A DNA stretch of 36,960 nt from Occallatibacter sp. (lineage in GTDB: Bacteria; Acidobacteriota; Terriglobia; Terriglobales; Acidobacteriaceae). Both the position numbers and the translations under genes were made by a program. Below, in pieces: positions 1 through 6,888 of this stretch. Under the pieces are notes generated by a model. It was not told the origin of the DNA. It did not search any database and saw only the letters and a program-made list of their open reading frames with translations. The stretch is from NCBI GenBank assembly GCA_031296305.1, contig JARLFZ010000033.1, positions 1-36,960 of the forward strand, written 5' to 3'. The first letter of the stretch is position 1. Every line of letters begins with the position of its first letter.

Positions 1-57
1 CTGCTCCAGCGTGACGTAACTGAACATCGCCGACTGCTGCTTGTCGTCTCCGCGCAT
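1..57 (-). CDS. IS transposase, N-terminal fragment (cut by window edge)
   Basis: An ATG at 57 on the minus strand opens a frame that stays open for 19 codons to the window edge and reads MRGDDKQQSAMFSYVTLEQ. This opening is typical of IS5/IS1182-like DDE transposases with a DUF772-type N-terminal domain, which usually start MRG(D/E)D...MFSYV and continue into a VP.DHPLR motif that would lie outside this window. The enzyme would cut and join the ends of its own insertion sequence. The flank at 58-120 would carry one end of the element, but I cannot define its terminal repeat from one side. The family call rests on recognising 19 residues, and whether the element is intact cannot be judged here. 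Confidence 0.6.
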   Translation of the reverse strand, partial: MRGDDKQQSAMFSYVTLEQ

Positions 58-100
58 ACTTACTTCTTAAATCAACTCCCTGTGGAGAAAAAGTGACGCC

Positions 101-160
101 AAAGGGACTTTTTCAGCAAGCTGTGAAGTCGTGCCCTTTCACAAAGCAGCTTTCACAATG
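101..160. repeat. Half copy of the two-hairpin interspersed repeat beside the IS
   Basis: From 121 the sequence ctgtgaagtcgtgccctttc matches one half of the repeat found complete at 3227, 11545, 21230 and 25251. The matching ggggctaaagcccc half is absent. The preceding tttcagc lead (110-117) also occurs before a second half copy at 3316, so it may belong to the repeat rather than to the insertion sequence end. Confidence 0.6.
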
Positions 161-220
161 AGCATCAGCGTAAGGCTTTCTCATCACACGTCCACTATAA
201 ATTGTACGAGGGTAAGGCGT

Positions 221-478
221 TTATTCGCGAGGGATTCCGAGGCGCTGGTGCAGTTCTTGCACCAGCAGGCCGCGGCCGGGTGTGTAGGGCTGGAACCACT
301 CGCCATCGATTACCAGTTGCGGCACCGCGCGTTTGCCCACATGCGCAATCACCTCGGCCGAGGCGGCAGGGTCCGCGTCCACGTCGACCTCGGTGTACGG
401 AATGCCGTGCGCGTTCAGGAACTGCTTGGCGGCTCGGCAATCGCGGCACCAATTCGTGGAATACAACTGCACTGTCAT
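221..478 (-). CDS. Glutaredoxin-family thiol oxidoreductase
   Basis: This 85-residue protein has a thioredoxin fold of normal glutaredoxin length. The redox motif is C11-R-D-C14, directly after the first beta strand (TVQLYSTNW), and the cis-proline loop is seen as RAVPQLVID. It would reduce disulfides or glutathione mixed disulfides in the cytoplasm. CRDC departs from the classical CPYC and is typical of the small glutaredoxin-like or mycoredoxin-like proteins of bacteria, so the electron donor is uncertain. I chose the ATG at 478; a TTG two codons upstream is the only alternative nearby. It stands alone between a repeat and a hairpin-rich spacer. Confidence 0.88.
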   Translation of the reverse strand: MTVQLYSTNWCRDCRAAKQFLNAHGIPYTEVDVDADPAASAEVIAHVGKRAVPQLVIDGEWFQPYTPGRGLLVQELHQRLGIPRE

Positions 479-557
479 AGGCAAATTTTACCGCCGCTTC
501 GCTGCTATGCTCTGTGATGAAGGCCGCTCAGAACGGTACCCGTGATCGTCGCGCAGC

Positions 558-651
558 TTGTGCGGGCGTGGACGCCCACACGACAGCCGGTCTCCCACCC
601 CATCAAGCCAAAAGTGGCTTGCCGGGGACCCCGGTCTGGAGACCGGCGGTA
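558..651. repeat. Cluster of short palindromes upstream of the cupin gene
   Basis: Four nested or neighbouring palindromes lie in under 100 bases. They are a tgtgcgggcgtggacgcccaca-like hairpin (about 560-580), agccaaaagtggct (about 606-619), ccggtctggagaccgg (631-646), and a longer-range pair gccggtctcc (586-595) with ggagaccggc (638-647). This looks like a second class of REP-type intergenic repeat. It ends just before the Shine-Dalgarno sequence of the next gene. No second copy is seen in this window. Confidence 0.5.
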
Positions 652-668
652 CATTCCTCAGGAGGGCG

Positions 669-1154
669 ATGAACGCGGAAGAAATTAAGGCGCTGCTCAA
701 GCTGGAGCCGCACCCTGTCGAGGGCGGATGGTACCGCCGCACCTACACGTCTGAATGCAATGTGGAGCTCGAGCGCGGCGTGCGGGCAGCGGGCACGGCG
801 ATTTATTACCTGCTCGAAGAGGGCACCTTCTCGGAGATGCACAAGGTCGCTTCTGACGAGATCTTTCATTTCTATCTCGGCGATCCGGTGGAGATGCTTC
901 TACTCTACCCCTCGGGCAGCTCCGCTGTTTTAACTTTTGGACCGGATTTAGAGGCGGGTCAGCGGCCGCAAATCCTGGTTCCGGCGAACGTGTGGCAAGG
1001 CGAGCGGCTCGTGGAAGGTGGAAAACTGGCGCTCTTCGGCTGCACCGTGACACCCGGGTTTGATTTTGCCGACTATGAGAGCGGAAGTTACGCGGAACTG
1101 GCGGCGAAGTGGCCGGCCCAAGCGGAAAGAATCAGGAAATTGACACGCCGCTAA
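669..1154 (+). CDS. DUF985 cupin-fold protein
   Basis: The 161-residue protein is a full-length member of the DUF985 (YML079w-like) cupin family. Visible family signatures are HPVEGGWYRRTY near the N-terminus, the SEMHKVASDEIFHFYLGDPV core strand pair, and the FGCTVTPGFDFADYE strand near the C-terminus. It probably binds a small sugar-like ligand in a beta barrel, but the substrate of the family is not established. The frame is open further upstream, but the ATG at 669 follows a strong ggaggg ribosome-binding site at 661-666, and the upstream part lies in palindromic repeats. It sits 72 bases before the next gene on the same strand. Confidence 0.88.
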   Translation: MNAEEIKALLKLEPHPVEGGWYRRTYTSECNVELERGVRAAGTAIYYLLEEGTFSEMHKVASDEIFHFYLGDPVEMLLLYPSGSSAVLTFGPDLEAGQRPQILVPANVWQGERLVEGGKLALFGCTVTPGFDFADYESGSYAELAAKWPAQAERIRKLTRR

Positions 1155-1229
1155 GAGGCCCGAAGTCCAAAACTGCTCGAAGACCGTCTAAACCAGCAAG
1201 GATCGCGAGTCTCACGCGAGAGGCAAGTG

Positions 1230-1658
1230 ATGAAGCGCCTGGCTCTATCTCTGTTCCTTCTGTTTTCGAGCATTGCACCGGCGCAGGACAAGCCTTCAGC
1301 GGCCGTGAAGAGCATGTCGACAACGGCAGTATTTGCGTTCGGCGGCGTAGGATTCGCCGGGGTCACCTCGCAAGGAGAAAAAGACTTCAGAGTGATTTAT
1401 GACCAACCTCCGGACGCCGCCCTCAAGAGCTTTGAGCTTGTCTACGCGACGGGGGACTCGGAGGCGAAAAGCTACGCGCTCGTGGGCATTCATAAGCTCG
1501 ACGAGAAGCGCTTCGGAGAGCTGCTCGCGTCGCTGAAAGGCTCAGAAGAGAAGGTGATCACAATGCGAGGCTGCATTATGGAAAAGCAGTCGATGGCGGA
1601 GGTTGCGAAAGAAATTCAATCCGGGCAGTTCGACTACTGGCTCAGTCGTCCGCGATGA
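1230..1658 (+). CDS. Small exported protein of unknown function
   Basis: The 142-residue protein starts with a clear Sec signal peptide: MKRLALSLFLLFSSIAPAQ, with likely cleavage after the AQ. The mature part has a glycine-rich stretch (VFAFGGVGFAG) and then a mixed alpha/beta region ending in a short helix with DYWLSRPR. I do not recognise a family. The ATG at 1230 is preferred to the GTG at 1227, and gagaggc just upstream could serve as the ribosome-binding site. It lies 75 bases after the DUF985 cupin on the same strand and converges with tadA. Expected location is the periplasm or outer surface. Confidence 0.7.
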   Translation: MKRLALSLFLLFSSIAPAQDKPSAAVKSMSTTAVFAFGGVGFAGVTSQGEKDFRVIYDQPPDAALKSFELVYATGDSEAKSYALVGIHKLDEKRFGELLASLKGSEEKVITMRGCIMEKQSMAEVAKEIQSGQFDYWLSRPR

Positions 1659-1670
1659 ATGCGCGGATGA

Positions 1671-2120
1671 CTAGCGCCGATCCCGGAAGAAACTGCGCAG
1701 CAATTCGGCGGACTCCTCCGCGCCGATTCCCTGCTCCACCTGTATATGGTGGTTGAGCTGCGGATGATTCAAAACTTCGAGCACCGACCCGCAGGCTCCG
1801 GCCTTGGGATCGGCTGCGGCGAAGACCAGGCGGTCAATGCGGGCATGAATCATGGCTCCGGCGCACATGGCGCAGGGCTCGAGCGTGACGTAAAGCGTGC
1901 AACCGGCGAGCCGATAGTTGCCAAGCGCTAAGCCGGCCGCGCGCAAAGTGACGATTTCCGCGTGGGCCGTGGGATCGACACCGCGCAACACGCGATTCTG
2001 CCCACGGGCCACGATCGCGCCCTCACGAACCAGCACCGCGCCGATGGGGACTTCTCCGGCCTCGGCGGCGAGGCGCGCTTCGGCCAATGCGGCCTGCATG
2101 GCTTCGCGATCGTCGATCAT
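1671..2120 (-). CDS. tadA: tRNA-specific adenosine deaminase TadA
   Basis: The 149-residue protein converts adenosine 34 to inosine in the anticodon of tRNA-Arg(ACG), an essential wobble modification. The zinc and catalytic residues of the cytidine deaminase fold are all visible: H53 and E55 in TAHAEIVTLR, and C83 and C86 in EPCAMCAGAM. Length matches bacterial TadA. Its start codon overlaps the stop of aguA by four bases (2117-2120), so it is probably the last gene of the putrescine operon and translationally coupled to it. No metabolic link is implied by that position. Confidence 0.95.
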   Translation of the reverse strand: MIDDREAMQAALAEARLAAEAGEVPIGAVLVREGAIVARGQNRVLRGVDPTAHAEIVTLRAAGLALGNYRLAGCTLYVTLEPCAMCAGAMIHARIDRLVFAAADPKAGACGSVLEVLNHPQLNHHIQVEQGIGAEESAELLRSFFRDRR

Positions 2121-3223
2121 GATTTCGATGGTAGCGCCGCCGGGCTGCCCGCGGGCTGCTGCTGGGTCATGCAGTGCAGCGCGCCCAGGCCCCAGATCAG
2201 GTCCATGGAGTGCACGCCGATCACTTCGCGGTCAGCGAAAACTTCGGCCAGCAGGTTCAGCGCCACGCGGTCGTTGGGATCGTGAAACGTAGGCGCGAGC
2301 ACCACTCCGTTGGCGACGTAGAAATTGGCGTAACTGGCCGGCAGGCGCTGCCCGCGAAAAACGACCGGACTTGGCATGGGCAATTCGACAACCGTGAATT
2401 GTTTTCCGTCGGACGTGCGCGCGGCCTTGAGCAGCGCAAGATTTTCTTTGAGCGGAGCGTGGTTGGGGTCGCTTGTATCGGGCTCGACGGCGGCGACAAT
2501 CGTCGCTGGGCCGGCGAAGCGCGCAATGTCATCCACGTGGCCGTGGGTGTCGTCGCCGGCAATGCCGCGACCCAGCCAAATGACTCGATCGATGCCGAGG
2601 AAGTCGTAAAACACGCGCTCCAGCTTCTCGCGGCTCAGGCCGGGATTGCGCTGCTGCACTTCGCTCAGCAGGCATTCTTCGGTGGTAAGCAAAGCGCCAT
2701 GGCCGTTTACGTCAATCGATCCGCCTTCAAGCACTATGGGATGCTTCGTGCCGTTCTGATTTTGGACAAGCGGTTGCCATGCCGGGCAGCCGAGCAGCTT
2801 GGTCACGCGGCCGGGCAGCTTGTCGTCGAGACGCCAGTCGTCGTACTTGGCCCAACCGTTGAAGCGCCAGTTGGTGAGGGCTACCCGCCCCTTTGCGTTT
2901 CGCACAAAAATCGGACCGGAGTCACGAGTCCATCCGCGATCGGTGGGCCAGGCGTGGAATGTGATTCGATCGAGGTCTGTGCCGGCGCGGCTGAGCATGC
3001 TTTTCACGCGCCGCTCCGTCGCAGCGTCTTCGACGATCAGATGCACGCGCTCGCGGGGGGCGAGAAGGCGCACGATCTCCGCATAAAGCCACGGAATCGC
3101 CGCAAACTTGCCGGGCCAATCCTCGGGATTATGCGGCCACGCCAGCCACGTGGCCTCGTGCGGCTCCCACTCGGCGGGCATGCGATAGCCGAGTTGGCGT
3201 GGGGTTTTTATCGATGCGTTCAA
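2117..3223 (-). CDS. aguA: Agmatine deiminase
   Basis: The enzyme (368 residues, normal for the family) hydrolyses agmatine to N-carbamoylputrescine and ammonia. Signatures are the N-terminal MPAEWEPHEATWLAWP block, WTRDSGPIFV, LEGGSIDVNG, the DDTHGHVDD histidine block and the catalytic cysteine C351 in GLGALHCMTQQQP. The start appears to be TTG at 3223, because TPRQLGYRMPAEW matches the usual N-terminus of AguA upstream of the internal ATG at 3181. The start lies four bases from a palindromic repeat whose minus-strand end reads gaggga, close to a Shine-Dalgarno sequence. It follows aguB in the same direction, with the repeat between them, and overlaps tadA by four bases. Confidence 0.95.
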   Translation of the reverse strand: MNASIKTPRQLGYRMPAEWEPHEATWLAWPHNPEDWPGKFAAIPWLYAEIVRLLAPRERVHLIVEDAATERRVKSMLSRAGTDLDRITFHAWPTDRGWTRDSGPIFVRNAKGRVALTNWRFNGWAKYDDWRLDDKLPGRVTKLLGCPAWQPLVQNQNGTKHPIVLEGGSIDVNGHGALLTTEECLLSEVQQRNPGLSREKLERVFYDFLGIDRVIWLGRGIAGDDTHGHVDDIARFAGPATIVAAVEPDTSDPNHAPLKENLALLKAARTSDGKQFTVVELPMPSPVVFRGQRLPASYANFYVANGVVLAPTFHDPNDRVALNLLAEVFADREVIGVHSMDLIWGLGALHCMTQQQPAGSPAALPSKS

Positions 3224-3226
3224 AAA

Positions 3227-3301
3227 TCCCTCAGGGGCTAAAGCCCCGATTCATTTTATGGGACTGGATCGGCGCGACTGAAGTCGCGCCCTGATACAAA
3301 G
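3227..3301 (-). repeat. Two-hairpin interspersed repeat, copy upstream of aguA
   Basis: Hairpin one is ggggctaaagcccc at 3234-3247. Hairpin two is ggcgcgactgaagtcgcgcc at 3271-3290, with a perfect stem, followed by ctgatacaaag. On the minus strand the order is the gtcgcgcc-type hairpin, a 23-base spacer, the ggggctttagcccc hairpin, and tgaggga ending four bases before the TTG start of aguA. Confidence 0.85.
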
Positions 3302-3313
3302 CATGGCTCCGGC

Positions 3314-3351
3314 AATCTTTCAGCGGCCTGTGGAGTCGCGCCCTGATACAA
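3314..3351 (-). repeat. Half copy of the same repeat
   Basis: The stretch atctttcagcggcctgtggagtcgcgccctgatacaaa repeats the right half of the neighbouring copy (gtcgcgccctgatacaaa), with a different lead. The same tttcagc lead occurs before the half copy at 121, so half copies seem to be a recurring form. Confidence 0.65.
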
Positions 3352-3419
3352 AACTCGGAGTTATCGTATCCCTCACATCGTATCCCCGGTCCCCAAAAGC
3401 ACGGGACCGGGGGCACCCG

Positions 3420-4355
3420 TTATTTGGTGGTTTTGGGCTCGGTGCCAGCTGCATCCAGAAAACGTTGCGAAATCCCGGCGTACGCGTCCACGCGGCGGTC
3501 GCGCAGGAAGGGCCAGTTGCGGCGCGTCTCCTCAATCAGCGCGCGGTCGACCTCGCCAACCACAATTTCTTCGGCATCCTGTCCGGCCTCGGCCACGATA
3601 CGGCCGAAGGGATCGGCAATGAAGCTGCCGCCCCAGAACTCGAGCCCCGGTCCCGGTGTGCGATTGCCGAGCACGTCGCCATGCTCGAGACCCACGCGGT
3701 TCACGGCAGCCACGTAGACGCCGTTGGCGATAGCATGGGCCCGCTGGATGGTCCTCCACGCGTCGAACTGCGCGGCGCCAAACTCATCCTTCTCCGCCGG
3801 GTGCCAGCCGATGGCCGTGGGAAAGAACAGCACCTCGGCGCCCTGCAGCGAGGTGATGCGCGCGCCCTCGGGATACCACTGGTCCCAGCAGACCAAAGTG
3901 CCCACGCGGCCAGCGTTCGTATCCACGGCCTGAAAACCGAGATCTCCCAGCGTGAAGTAGTACTTCTCGTGGTAGAGCGGATCGTCGGGGATATGCATCT
4001 TGCGGTAGATGCCGGCGATTTCGCCGTCGGAATTCAGCGTGACCGCGGTGTTGTGGTAAAGCCCGGGCGCTCGCCGCTCAAACAGCGAGGCCACAATGGC
4101 CACGCTCAGTTCGCGTGCCAGCGCCGAGAGTGCTTTCGTCGTCGGGCCTGGAATCGGCTCCGCCAGATTGAACAGCTTCAAATCTTCGCGCTGGCAGAAG
4201 TATTGAGTGCGGAACAGTTCCGGCAGACAGACGATTTGCGCGCCGCGGCGGGCCGCTTCGCGGATGTGCTTAACGGCGGACGCAAAGTTCGCCTCCGGGT
4301 CAGCGCCCATGCGCATCTGCACAAGGGCGACGGTAAATTTAGACGCCGTGGTCAT
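3420..4355 (-). CDS. aguB: N-carbamoylputrescine amidase
   Basis: The 311-residue protein is a nitrilase-superfamily amidase that cleaves N-carbamoylputrescine to putrescine, CO2 and ammonia. The Glu-Lys-Cys triad is complete: E46 in CLPELFRTQYF, K119 in YRKMHIPDDP and C156 in LVCWDQWYPE. DPLYHEKYYF after the lysine is characteristic of AguB-type enzymes rather than of beta-ureidopropionases. I chose the ATG at 4355, where the protein reads MTTASKFTVALVQM; the frame is open for 17 further codons upstream without a better start. It lies between the arginine decarboxylase gene and aguA, all on the minus strand. Confidence 0.94.
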   Translation of the reverse strand: MTTASKFTVALVQMRMGADPEANFASAVKHIREAARRGAQIVCLPELFRTQYFCQREDLKLFNLAEPIPGPTTKALSALARELSVAIVASLFERRAPGLYHNTAVTLNSDGEIAGIYRKMHIPDDPLYHEKYYFTLGDLGFQAVDTNAGRVGTLVCWDQWYPEGARITSLQGAEVLFFPTAIGWHPAEKDEFGAAQFDAWRTIQRAHAIANGVYVAAVNRVGLEHGDVLGNRTPGPGLEFWGGSFIADPFGRIVAEAGQDAEEIVVGEVDRALIEETRRNWPFLRDRRVDAYAGISQRFLDAAGTEPKTTK

Positions 4356-4506
4356 GCTTTGTCTTTCGATCCTCCCTGACGGTAACGGCCCAGACGACAA
4401 GGCCAACCCCGCGCCGGCGGAATTGGCCTCCGATTGCTCTCGATCATTGCGTGGACTGCTCTACCCTACGCGCAACTCTCTTCCAAAAGACTGCTGCATG
4501 CGATGC

Positions 4507-5055
4507 CTATTCTTCCAGGATCAGCACCGCCGCGGCGATGGTTGTGGTCCACTTGCCGCGTTTGTCGCCCACCGCCGACTGGGTCACGTTGCTGGTGCGG
4601 ACGATCTTGTTGGAGATGCGGTAAATCTCCTTTTTCTCGTCCCAGCTCGTGTCGGGATCGAATTCCACGTCGAGCGTCGTGGCCAGCATTTCGGCAGCCA
4701 ACTCCTCGGCATACTCGCCCGCCTGCTCTTCGGTCTCGCCAAAGCTATGGTGCTCGCTGAGGTAGCCGTAGGTATTGCGATCGGCAGGAATGGCCACGCC
4801 GATGCTGGCAGCGACGAGCCGGTGCGCCTCGCGCGTGGAGTTTTCCGCAATCACCGCGAACACGACCTCGCCGTCATGCAGATACTTGAGGCCTTCCCGG
4901 CGCGCAATCATCTTGCACTGTGGCGGAAAGATGGACGAGACGCGCACCAGGTTCTGCGAGGCTATGCCCGCATCCCGAAGCGCCAGCTCAAACGATGTCA
5001 ACCGCTCCTTGTGTTTGCCGACGCCTTTGGTGAAGAAAAGTCTCTTCGGGACCAT
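4507..5055 (-). CDS. Pyruvoyl-dependent arginine decarboxylase
   Basis: The 182-residue protein is full length for the pyruvoyl-dependent arginine decarboxylase (PvlArgDC) family and begins [17 protein letters not shown], a family hallmark. It decarboxylates arginine to agmatine. The proenzyme cleaves itself at the Ser-Ser pair S40-S41 in [11 protein letters not shown] to make beta and alpha chains, with the pyruvoyl group on the latter. Other family blocks are [33 protein letters not shown] and the C-terminal [14 protein letters not shown] at 5067 has a better-spaced ggaggg ribosome-binding site than the ATG at 5055, so the protein may carry four more residues. It is the first gene of the route completed by aguB and aguA. 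Confidence 0.93.
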   Translation of the reverse strand: MVPKRLFFTKGVGKHKERLTSFELALRDAGIASQNLVRVSSIFPPQCKMIARREGLKYLHDGEVVFAVIAENSTREAHRLVAASIGVAIPADRNTYGYLSEHHSFGETEEQAGEYAEELAAEMLATTLDVEFDPDTSWDEKKEIYRISNKIVRTSNVTQSAVGDKRGKWTTTIAAAVLILEE

Positions 5056-5320
5056 GCTTTTTCCCAATTTCTATGTGCCCTCCGTGGGGGTGAAATTTGT
5101 GGCAGATTTCTTATGTACCCGCATGAGTCTATCGCATTTGAGTGGGCACGAACTGAATTTCCCGCGAATTTTTCGGCGGTACGTCACAGAGAACCAGATT
5201 TGGAACACACCTGGCCGCTTGGCGCCGAAAAACCGCGTCGGGTACCCGAACGTCGGCTTCAAAACCCGGCAAACGAAGATGCTATAGTCTTGCGTAGATT
5301 CCTGGCGGAGTTTTTGATCG
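5056..5320. other. Divergent intergenic region
   Basis: This 265-base gap separates the arginine decarboxylase gene (minus) from the exported hydrolase (plus). It must carry promoters for both directions. A TATAGT box at 5284-5289 fits a -10 element for the plus gene, but the -35 is not convincing. I see no riboswitch-like fold, tRNA or repeat. Confidence 0.35.
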
Positions 5321-6796
5321 ATGCCGACTGGCAAGTTGACCTCAATCCTTCTCGTCATAACGGCGTTTGGGGTGGCGGTTGGGTGCGCCACGGCGGCGCA
5401 CGCCAAGATCATTGAAGATCCAAGCGGATCTCTCGCCATCCTCACCAGCATTGGCGATGCGCTGGATGCGCCGGACCACCACCCGGTGCACATTCTCTAC
5501 GTGCACGGCATCAATCAGGCTGGAGCCGGCGATTCGGCGCTGCTGCGCGAGTCGATTTGCAAGCGGCTCAAGCTCTGCGACGTAAAGGATTGGAAGAACG
5601 CCGGCGTGGAGTTTCCCGATCGCGGCGAGTTCGCCGACGGGGTCAATCCGCCCATGCTCGACTACCTGGGCAGCCCGGTGTGGAAGAACGCAGACGAATG
5701 GCGTGCGGCTGCGCCGTTTGTTGTGCACTGGGTGGTGCATCTCCGCGGGCACGCCTCCGTGCTGGTGGTGGACGAGATCAACTGGTGGCCGCTGGTGCTT
5801 TCGCTCAAGTGCCGTCGCGTGATGGTCCCCGAGGCGCATCTTGCCGGACCCCACCGCGATCTGCTTGAATTCTGCTCGAACGCGAAGGCGCAGAATCCGG
5901 ATGGGACGCTGCGGTATTTTCCCTGGATTACGCCTGAAGAGGCCGCGCAGCTTGAGGCCATCAAGCCGCAAGGCGCCTGGCTCAATCGGAATCTGAAGGT
6001 CAACCTCGTCGACTGGGGACTAGCCGACGTGCTGCTCGCCACCGGGCCGCTCGATGGCATTTTGCGGGACGGCATAAGGCAACTCATGGCCAAATCTGCC
6101 GCCTTCGATCCCGTGCAGGCCGCCGCGACGCCGGGCGCGGGCCAGGCGAACGAGCACTACAACTGGAAGGCCCAACTAGGCAACAGCAAGTCCATGGACC
6201 AGGAGTTCGTGGGCGTCACGCACAGCCTGGGCGCCTATCTTTTTTTTAACGCGCTCAATCCCGATGCTGGCGCCGCCTCAGCGCCGCAGCCTTCGCCGCA
6301 GCAAACCGCAGAGACGAACAACAAAGATGCCGCCTTGCGCTATATTTTGGAGCGAACCTCGCTGGTCTATTTCTTCGCCAACCAAATCGAGCCGCTGGAG
6401 ATTGCGAATCTCGAAATCACTCCAGCGCCGGCTGCATCCGTCTTTCCGTCGCGCGGGCTTGATGCGCCGCCGGCTCCGCTTGCGCCGGCCGAGAATTTCC
6501 GGGCGCTCGTCAACCGCTGGAAACAGATGCAGACGAACTTTCAGACCACCCTGCATCCGGACGACGCGGCGGCGAGGAAGAAAGTGCAGGTGGTGGCGTG
6601 GAGCGACCCCAGCGACGTAATCACCTTCCGCGTTCCTAAAATCGGCGATGTGGACGTGGTGAATCTCTACGTGCGGAATGCACCACGCTGGTTTGGGTTC
6701 TTTGAAGGGCCGGCCGCGGCGCACGCCGATTACGCCAAAAACAAAGAAGTATTGCGCGCGATGTTTCTGAGTTCGAAGGCACCGGGGGCCCGCTGA
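5321..6796 (+). CDS. Exported serine-hydrolase-like (alpha/beta hydrolase) protein
   Basis: The 491-residue protein starts with a signal sequence (about residues 6-28). It could end at AHA or at a lipobox-like AVGC with C22. Two alpha/beta-hydrolase marks are visible: an oxyanion-type HILYVHGIN strand (H62, G63) and a nucleophile elbow VTHSLGAY with S302. About 240 residues lie between them, far more than in ordinary lipases, so a large insertion or lid is likely. The acid may be in WSDPSDVITF. A proline/alanine-rich stretch near residues 315-330 looks like a linker. I do not recognise a named family, and lipase or esterase activity is an inference. It stands alone, divergent from the decarboxylase gene. 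Confidence 0.75.
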   Translation: MPTGKLTSILLVITAFGVAVGCATAAHAKIIEDPSGSLAILTSIGDALDAPDHHPVHILYVHGINQAGAGDSALLRESICKRLKLCDVKDWKNAGVEFPDRGEFADGVNPPMLDYLGSPVWKNADEWRAAAPFVVHWVVHLRGHASVLVVDEINWWPLVLSLKCRRVMVPEAHLAGPHRDLLEFCSNAKAQNPDGTLRYFPWITPEEAAQLEAIKPQGAWLNRNLKVNLVDWGLADVLLATGPLDGILRDGIRQLMAKSAAFDPVQAAATPGAGQANEHYNWKAQLGNSKSMDQEFVGVTHSLGAYLFFNALNPDAGAASAPQPSPQQTAETNNKDAALRYILERTSLVYFFANQIEPLEIANLEITPAPAASVFPSRGLDAPPAPLAPAENFRALVNRWKQMQTNFQTTLHPDDAAARKKVQVVAWSDPSDVITFRVPKIGDVDVVNLYVRNAPRWFGFFEGPAAAHADYAKNKEVLRAMFLSSKAPGAR

Positions 6797-6888
6797 AGCG
6801 GAAGCCTGCCTGCCGCGATTGCCACGCCTAAATTGCAGATGTTAGCCTCAACTTTGGATCATTCTTGGAAGGGGCTTCCCCGAAAGAC

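Noticed and set aside
131..545. Overlapping plus-strand frames over the glutaredoxin gene
   Set aside because: The minus-strand reading has an intact redox motif; the plus readings do not resemble any protein.
2174..4379. Two long plus-strand frames opposite aguA and aguB
   Set aside because: Both are antisense shadows of well-supported genes and show no recognisable protein features.
4207..5415. Long plus-strand open frame opposite aguB and the arginine decarboxylase
   Set aside because: It runs antisense to two genes with complete catalytic motifs, and its product has no domain character; it is a by-product of high GC.
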